DNA of 37,500 nucleotides from Prevotella merdae. Lineage in GTDB: Bacteria > Bacteroidota > Bacteroidia > Bacteroidales > Bacteroidaceae. Position 1 is the first letter of the stretch. Every line of letters begins with the position of its first letter. The DNA lies in NCBI RefSeq assembly GCF_900290275.1, contig NZ_LT985323.1, forward strand, positions 1,091,146 through 1,128,645, written 5' to 3'. The notes beneath the pieces were generated by a model that saw only the letters and a program-made list of their open reading frames with translations, ran no database searches and was not told the DNA's origin. The position numbers and the translations under genes were made by a program. This document shows positions 31,107 to 37,500 of this stretch, one piece after another.

Positions 31107-32369
31107 ATGCGCGATATTTTTATTGAGATATGGACCACTGTCAAGCACAATCGCTTGCGCACGGCACTTACAGGATTCTCTGTGGCGTGGGGTATATTCA
31201 TACTTATCGTTCTGTTGGGAGCTGGCAACGGACTGATAAACGGAATAATGGGCAACAGGATGAATGTGCTAACCAACTCGATGTCGATATACGGAGGACA
31301 GACATCGAAGGCGTACGACGGCCTGGGCGAGGGACGAAACGTTGAGCTTAACGACAAGGACCTTGCCATAACCCGGCACGGATTCGAGAGCAACATCGAC
31401 GATGTGGGCGCGGAGATAGAGAAGAGCGGGCTGAATATAGCCTATGGCGACAACTACTCGACGGGCGTAAGCGTCAATGGCGTGTACCCCAACGATGTGG
31501 ATATCAATAAGCGCGATATGCTATGCGGACGCTTTCTTAATGCACTAGATATTGAGCAAAGGCGCAAGACCATCGTCGTATCGCAGGGATTGGCAAAGGA
31601 GCTTATGCCACATGCCCCGCTTAACCTTAATGGACGTGTGGTGAAGGTGGACAACTTGGCATTCACCGTTGTAGGCATATACGATAGCGACAAGAGCCGG
31701 ATGGATAATATGGCGTTCATACCCTTCAGCACGTTCCGCTCTATATACAACAGTGGCGACAAGACCGGCAACATTGTATTCTCCTTCCACGGACTGAAGA
31801 CGGAGGAGGAGAACGAGCAGTTTGAAGCTGCCTATCGTGCCCGTGTCAACCGCAATCATAGGGCGGCACCCGACGACGAGAACTCGATATGGATATGGAA
31901 CCGATTTACACAGGACTTGCAGCTCAACACGGCTACTGACATCATCAATACGGCTCTGTGGATTGTGGGGCTCTTTACCTTGCTGTCGGGCATCGTGGGT
32001 GTGTCGAACATCATGCTTATTACGGTGAAGGAGCGTACACACGAGTTTGGTATACGCAAGGCCATAGGTGCCAAGCCGTGGTCTATATTGCGGCTAATTA
32101 TCGTAGAGAGTGTTGTCATTACAACCTTCTTTGGATATATAGGTATGGTGCTCGGCATCGCCGCAACGCAGTATATGAACTCGGTGGTGGGACATACAAC
32201 GGTGGATAACGGACTGTTTAAGGCTCAGATATTTGTCGACCCTACCGTAAGCATCGGCGTATGTGTACAGGCTACAATTCTGATGGTTGTAGCAGGAACC
32301 ATTGCCGGACTTATTCCGGCACGAAAGGCAGCCAAGATTAGACCTATCGAGGCACTAAGGGCAGAGTAG
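31107..32369 (+). CDS. MacB-like ABC transporter permease (first)
   Basis: A 420-residue permease with the MacB topology: one N-terminal helix (about 20-45, FSVAWGIFILIVLLGAGNGL), a large periplasmic MacB_PCD domain (about 50-280) and three C-terminal helices in an FtsX domain. SNIMLITVKERTHEFGIRKAIGA is the coupling-helix motif of FtsX permeases, and IAGLIPARKAAKIRPIEALRAE is the usual ending. It should work with the ATPase encoded upstream and with the second permease to move a substrate from the periplasm through a TolC-type exit duct. The substrate is unknown. Confidence 0.92.
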   Translation: MRDIFIEIWTTVKHNRLRTALTGFSVAWGIFILIVLLGAGNGLINGIMGNRMNVLTNSMSIYGGQTSKAYDGLGEGRNVELNDKDLAITRHGFESNIDDVGAEIEKSGLNIAYGDNYSTGVSVNGVYPNDVDINKRDMLCGRFLNALDIEQRRKTIVVSQGLAKELMPHAPLNLNGRVVKVDNLAFTVVGIYDSDKSRMDNMAFIPFSTFRSIYNSGDKTGNIVFSFHGLKTEEENEQFEAAYRARVNRNHRAAPDDENSIWIWNRFTQDLQLNTATDIINTALWIVGLFTLLSGIVGVSNIMLITVKERTHEFGIRKAIGAKPWSILRLIIVESVVITTFFGYIGMVLGIAATQYMNSVVGHTTVDNGLFKAQIFVDPTVSIGVCVQATILMVVAGTIAGLIPARKAAKIRPIEALRAE

Positions 32370-32453
32370 ACAAGGAGTTTTTTTTACTTGTTACTGGTAG
32401 CATATTGAAGATATGCAGAACTTGAATTAATAATCAAATGATAAATATGGCTT

Positions 32454-33692
32454 ATGGATTTTGATTCTTTCTCCGAAATACTTAATGTTCTAACTCGCAA
32501 CAAGTCGCGAACATTCCTTACAGGCTTCGGCGTGTTTTGGGGCGTGTTTATGCTTGTGGGGCTTGTTGGGGGTGGCGACGGACTGAAGGAGATACTAAAC
32601 AATAACCTTGCAGGATTTGCCACAAATTCGGCTGTGGTGTGGGCTCAGCCTACCACCAAGCCATATCATGGCTTTAGAAAGGGACGGCAGTGGACACTCA
32701 ACTACGATGACATTAAACGTCTGCGGGCTCATGTGCCCGAGCTGGATGTCATCACCCCTACAATATCACGGTGGGGTGCCAATGCCACTCACGACGACCG
32801 TTCGGCATCGGGCATCATCAAAGGTGTGCTGCCCGAAATGCAGAAGGTTAGCGAGCCCAAGATGATGTATGGACGATACATCAATCAGATGGACATCAGT
32901 CAGGGACGAAAGGTGTGCGTAATAGGCAAACAGGTGTATAAGAGTCTGTTCCCGAAGGGGGGTGACCCGTGTGGAGATGTTATTCGTATCGACTCGGTTT
33001 ACTTCTGTGTTGTGGGTGTAAACTATTCGGACGGAAACATGAATGTCAATGGCAACGACCAACAGGCGGTGTTTCTGCCACTGTCGCTCGTTCAACAGAT
33101 ATACAACCGCGGACACAACGTTGACATTATATGTGTAACAGGAAAGCCTGGAGTGGTGATGAGCGACATCACCGACAAGATACGCCATGTTATAGCCAAG
33201 GCGCATGATGTGGCACCCGACGACGAGAAGGGTGTGATGGTGTTCAATACGGAGATGATGTTCTCTATGGTGGACAATATGTTTCGCGGTATCAATATGC
33301 TTATCTGGCTCGTTGGCATAGGCACGCTGCTTGCCGGAGCTATAGGCGTGTCTAACATCATGATGGTTACAGTGAGAGAACGAACCGTGGAGATTGGCAT
33401 CAGGCGTGCTATCGGTGCGACACCACGCAATATACTATTGCAGATTATTCAGGAGAGTATTCTGCTTACGTCGATAGCCGGAATGAGCGGCATCCTCTTT
33501 GTGGTGCTTGTGCTGCAGGGGCTTGAGATGGCTAATACTACGGACGGTGTGGCTGCTGCCCACTTCCAAATAAGCTTCTGGACAGCCATTGGCGCTGTGG
33601 TTCTGCTGTCGGTGCTCGGCGTGCTTGCTGGTCTGGCTCCTGCCTTGAGGGCTATGAGTATAAAGCCAGTGGATGCTATGAGGGACGAGTAG
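32454..33692 (+). CDS. MacB-like ABC transporter permease (second)
   Basis: A 412-residue permease closely similar in plan to its upstream neighbour: an N-terminal helix (LTGFGVFWGVFMLVGLVGGG), a periplasmic domain, and a C-terminal FtsX domain with SNIMMVTVRERTVEIGIRRA and a LAGLAPALRAMSIKPVDAMR ending. The two permeases share a core pattern but are clearly diverged, so they probably form a heterodimer. The gap after the first permease is 84 bases. It is probably cotranscribed with the ATPase gene, and any expression now would depend on a promoter inside or beyond the insertion element. Confidence 0.92.
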   Translation: MDFDSFSEILNVLTRNKSRTFLTGFGVFWGVFMLVGLVGGGDGLKEILNNNLAGFATNSAVVWAQPTTKPYHGFRKGRQWTLNYDDIKRLRAHVPELDVITPTISRWGANATHDDRSASGIIKGVLPEMQKVSEPKMMYGRYINQMDISQGRKVCVIGKQVYKSLFPKGGDPCGDVIRIDSVYFCVVGVNYSDGNMNVNGNDQQAVFLPLSLVQQIYNRGHNVDIICVTGKPGVVMSDITDKIRHVIAKAHDVAPDDEKGVMVFNTEMMFSMVDNMFRGINMLIWLVGIGTLLAGAIGVSNIMMVTVRERTVEIGIRRAIGATPRNILLQIIQESILLTSIAGMSGILFVVLVLQGLEMANTTDGVAAAHFQISFWTAIGAVVLLSVLGVLAGLAPALRAMSIKPVDAMRDE

Positions 33693-33740
33693 GGGATAAG
33701 CCTGCGCAACTTTAATTACTTACGTGAAAATCAATAAAAA

Positions 33741-34856
33741 ATGAAACGATACTTTAAATTCATCCTTTTGGCTCTTATAGCCATTGTGTTTATCGGAACA
33801 TTCGTGTTCTTGTATATAAAGTCGCAGCCGCAGCCGGTTGTATATGACGAGTTTACACCTAAAACTATGGATATCCGCAAGACCACTGTCGTTACGGGTA
33901 AGATAGAACCACGCAACGAGGTGAACATCAAACCACAGATATCGGGCATTATTACCGAGATTCTGAAGGAGGCTGGCGACAAGGTTGAGGCTGGCGAGGT
34001 GATAGCCAAAGTTAAGGTGATACCGGATATGGGGTCATTAAGTTCGGCTCAGTCGCGTGTGCGTCTTGCCAATATCAATGAGAAGCAGGCTCGTACCGAC
34101 TATGAACGCGAGAAGATTCTGTATGACAAAGGACTCGTTTCGGCAGACGAGTACGACAAGATTGCGCAGACATGGCGCCAGGCTCGTGAGGAGGTGGCTG
34201 CCGCTCAAGACAATTTGGAGGTGGTGCGCGATGGCGTGTCTAAATCTAATGCGTCAGAATCGTCAACGCTTGTACGTTCGACTGTTACCGGACTGATTCT
34301 TGACATACCCGTTAAGGTGGGCAACTCGGTTATCCTCTCCAACACCTTTAACGATGGCACAACAATAGCAACGGTTGCTAATATGAACGACCTTATCTTC
34401 CGAGGAAATATCGATGAGACAGAGGTTGGACGCCTTGTCACGGGTATGGCAATGAAGATTACTATCGGTGCATTGCAGAATCTTAAGTTTGATGCGCAGC
34501 TGGAGTATATCTCTCCGAAGGCTATCGACCAGAATGGAGCCAATCAGTTTGAGATAAAGGCGGCTGTAAAGGTACCGGCAAGCGGTGAGCAGATTCGTAG
34601 TGGATACAGCGCCAATGCCGAGATTGTGCTTGCCGAGGCTAAGAATGTGATGTCGGTGCCAGAGAGTGCGATAGAGTTTGAGGGTTACAACACCTATGTA
34701 TATGTAGCAAAGGGAACAGGCGACAAGAAGACTTATGAACGTCGCAAGGTTGTTACTGGTCTGTCGGACGGTATCAACATAGAGATAAAGAGTGGTGTGT
34801 CGGCTAAGGATCGCGTTAGAGGTCCGAAGAAGATAAGCACGGATGAACCTAAATAA
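33741..34856 (+). CDS. Periplasmic adaptor protein (MacA/HlyD type)
   Basis: A 371-residue adaptor with one N-terminal membrane anchor (about residues 7-27). The biotinyl-lipoyl part appears twice, as VNIKPQISGIITEILKEAGD and SSTLVRSTVTGLILDIPVKV, either side of a helical hairpin of about 60 residues (ARTDYEREKILYDKGLVS). Beta-barrel and membrane-proximal parts follow (VPESAIEFEGYNTYVYVA). It links the inner-membrane permeases to an outer-membrane duct. No TolC-type gene is adjacent in this window, so the duct must be encoded elsewhere. It is the last gene of the operon. Confidence 0.92.
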   Translation: MKRYFKFILLALIAIVFIGTFVFLYIKSQPQPVVYDEFTPKTMDIRKTTVVTGKIEPRNEVNIKPQISGIITEILKEAGDKVEAGEVIAKVKVIPDMGSLSSAQSRVRLANINEKQARTDYEREKILYDKGLVSADEYDKIAQTWRQAREEVAAAQDNLEVVRDGVSKSNASESSTLVRSTVTGLILDIPVKVGNSVILSNTFNDGTTIATVANMNDLIFRGNIDETEVGRLVTGMAMKITIGALQNLKFDAQLEYISPKAIDQNGANQFEIKAAVKVPASGEQIRSGYSANAEIVLAEAKNVMSVPESAIEFEGYNTYVYVAKGTGDKKTYERRKVVTGLSDGINIEIKSGVSAKDRVRGPKKISTDEPK

Positions 34857-34913
34857 AAAGCTTAAGATTTAGTGGCTTATACACGGTAACTATAAGGTAA
34901 TAAAGGCGATATG

Positions 34914-34982
34914 CGGCTGCGAAAGTAATAAAATAGCTTAATTTCTTTGGTATTTAAGAAAAAAGCATTACTTTCGCAGCCG
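34914..34982. repeat. Inverted repeat, 16 bp arms with a 37-base centre
   Basis: CGGCTGCGAAAGTAAT at 34914-34929 is matched exactly in reverse complement at 34967-34982. There is no T-run after the right arm. It lies 58 bases after the adaptor stop codon. It could be a long-loop terminator, a MITE-like relic or a protein-binding site. Confidence 0.7.
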
Positions 34983-35457
34983 TAAACATAAATTGTATAA
35001 AGCATTATATATCAACGGCTAACTTGATTAGTGTCCTGATATGGACATATCAACCTAAACTCTACTTACGCAATCGGCGAAGCAGTCATTCCTTGATCGG
35101 TTTTTGGCTCCATGTCCCTTTAGCGTAGACAAAAAGAAATAATCACGAGTTTTTATTGTTGGCTGGATAGTTGCAGAGGGCGTCTGCAACTTCAAGAGTG
35201 TCTGGGGTCGGGTACCTTGGATATACTTGTTAGCGACATTTTTCCACAGTGTCGTCTCGTGAGGCGTAAAAAATGTGTAAAGATGTCAGCAAGGAGTTAT
35301 TGCACCTATACGTAACGAAGCTTTTTTGGTGTTATAGTTTGATGCATTTTTTCTTGCTCTATAATATATATAATAATGTGTATGGCAATACAAATATACT
35401 TTTATTGCAAATAGATGTTAAAACGCAAATAATTTGTATATTTTTCTTGTCAAAAGT

Positions 35458-35488
35458 TTTGGCGGTTCAAGGAAAAGTAATACCTTTG
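35458..35488 (+). promoter_or_regulatory. Ribosomal RNA operon promoter
   Basis: TTTG (35458-35461) is followed after exactly 19 bases by TACCTTTG (35481-35488) and then CATCC. It is a full match to the Bacteroidota sigma-ABfr consensus and is preceded by very AT-rich DNA, as is usual for strong rRNA promoters. The predicted 5' leader is about 270 bases long. Confidence 0.85.
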
Positions 35489-35570
35489 CATCCGCTTACG
35501 AGAAACAACAACACCTCAAGCAAAACGAGAATTAGTTGTATTTCTGTAGGCGAAAAAAGATAAAGAAAGA

Positions 35571-35580
35571 GTTCTTTGAA
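35571..35580 (+). promoter_or_regulatory. boxA-like antitermination site in the rRNA leader
   Basis: GTTCTTTGAA resembles the boxA core (E. coli TGCTCTTTAACA) and stands in the leader of the rRNA transcript, about 80 bases after the promoter, where NusB/S10 would load. Confidence 0.6.
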
Positions 35581-35590
35581 AAGATTTACA

Positions 35591-35650
35591 TAAGACAGAT
35601 AAAGTAGTACAAGAAGCGAGAATGATGAAACACTCATTCTTGGGTAGAAG
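35591..35650 (+). other. 5' strand of the 16S precursor processing stalk
   Basis: TAAGACAG (35591-35598), CAAGAAGCG (35610-35618) and TGGGTAGAAG (35641-35650) pair in order with 37405-37435 beyond the 16S gene. Between the second and third parts is a self-contained hairpin AGAATGA/TCATTCT (35619-35640), which would bulge out of the stalk. The stalk is the expected RNase III substrate that frees pre-16S RNA. Confidence 0.75.
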
Positions 35651-35761
35651 AAAAACGAACCGTCAAGTTTGTTTGACTTTAAACTTTAATTTGGAAGCTC
35701 GTTCTGAAACAGATACAAACAAATGCCGCCTTAGTAATAGGGTAGCAGTAAAAGATATTTT

Positions 35762-37288
<1,527 letters not shown>

Positions 37289-37306
37289 CTGGAGAACGAG
37301 CAAGTC

Positions 37307-37341
37307 GTGAAAGTGAAAAGGTAAAAGTGAAAAGTGAAAAA
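37307..37341 (+). repeat. GTGAAAA heptad repeats in the 16S spacer
   Basis: Units GTGAAA, GTGAAAAG, GTAAAA, GTGAAAA and GTGAAAA follow each other about 18 bases after the 16S end, before the 3' strand of the processing stalk. They are of the same type as the repeat next to efp. Confidence 0.6.
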
Positions 37342-37404
37342 TCCGATTGCTTTACTAATCACAGGACAACAAACAAGAGATGGTCATTCAAATGGTTTGG
37401 TTGA

Positions 37405-37435
37405 CTTCTCCCACGCTTCTTGGCGCACTGTCTTA
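37405..37435 (+). other. 3' strand of the 16S precursor processing stalk
   Basis: CTTCTCCCA (37405-37413), CGCTTCTTG (37414-37422) and CTGTCTTA (37428-37435) pair with the leader segments at 35641-35650, 35610-35618 and 35591-35598. The rest of the window, to 37500, is spacer and shows no complete tRNA gene. Confidence 0.75.
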
Positions 37436-37500
37436 CTAAATAGGGAAATAACTATACAATTTAATTAATAATTGTCGGAGTACAAAAAGGTTCAAGTCCT

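Larger units (their letters stand above)
34857..35760. other. Long non-coding region between the export operon and 16S rRNA
   Basis: Holds a 16-bp inverted repeat at 34914-34982, a stretch of 35030-35290 with several small palindromes and a stop-free minus-strand frame without a start, and from 35450 the promoter and leader of the rRNA operon. I see no supported protein or tRNA gene here. Confidence 0.6.

Noticed and set aside
35273..35563. Open frame of 96 codons upstream of 16S
   Set aside because: It runs over the rRNA promoter and leader, and its composition is that of AT-rich non-coding DNA.
37436..37500. GGTTCAAGTCC near the right edge, which looks like a tRNA T-arm
   Set aside because: No acceptor, D or anticodon arm can be fitted to the sequence before it; it may be spacer, or belong to something beyond the edge.

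Overview
This window comes from a member of the Bacteroidota, most likely Prevotella in the broad sense (Prevotellaceae). The evidence is the 16S rRNA gene at the right end with Bacteroidales-type signatures, promoters of the Bacteroidota form (TTTG, about 19 bases, then TAnnTTTG) with weak or no Shine-Dalgarno sites, a BspA-type leucine-rich surface protein, a GH92 mannosidase, and Bacteroidota gene pairs such as DUF3822-rsmD and DUF4290-murA.

Layout. 1-3.7 kb: the start of a small peptide gene and a BspA-like surface protein on the minus strand, then an IS1380-family insertion sequence. 3.8-8.3 kb: a membrane-anchored HTH regulator, efp, a glycosyltransferase, a four-helix-bundle protein and radC; the gaps around the last three are filled with degenerate 7-base repeats. 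8.3-14.7 kb: a CstA-type transporter, a divergent pair of glycosyltransferases, then a tight run of GT2, GT4, DUF3822 and rsmD. 14.8-19.1 kb: an OmpA-like lipoprotein, a GH92 mannosidase and a small outer-membrane barrel. 19.1-21.3 kb: yicC, gmk and nadD on the minus strand. 21.5-28.5 kb: housekeeping genes on the plus strand (tsaB, DUF4290, murA, rimM, dxr, rseP, a DMT exporter). 28.6-34.9 kb: a MacAB-like ABC export operon (ATPase, two FtsX-type permeases, periplasmic adaptor) whose ATPase gene is split by a 1,743-bp IS1182-family element with a 9-bp target duplication. 35.4-37.5 kb: the promoter, leader, boxA-like site, complete 16S gene and start of the spacer of a ribosomal RNA operon.

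The most unusual signal is a family of intergenic elements built from degenerate 7-base tandem repeats. Several have purine-rich and pyrimidine-rich arms that can fold back on each other, and some carry small GC-rich hairpins in the middle. They occur at efp/GT2, GT2/four-helix bundle/radC, yicC/gmk and murA/rimM, and in the 16S spacer. At radC the repeat supplies the start codon and first residues. The four-helix-bundle gene lies wholly inside such an array, and a 22-bp sequence overlapping its stop codon is duplicated upstream. Other points of note are a MurA with Asp in place of the catalytic Cys (expected fosfomycin insensitivity), two C-to-A changes at near-universal 16S positions, and a clear 16S processing stalk interrupted by a bulged hairpin. 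I saw no CRISPR array, tRNA, prophage, diversity-generating reverse transcriptase or classical defence system.
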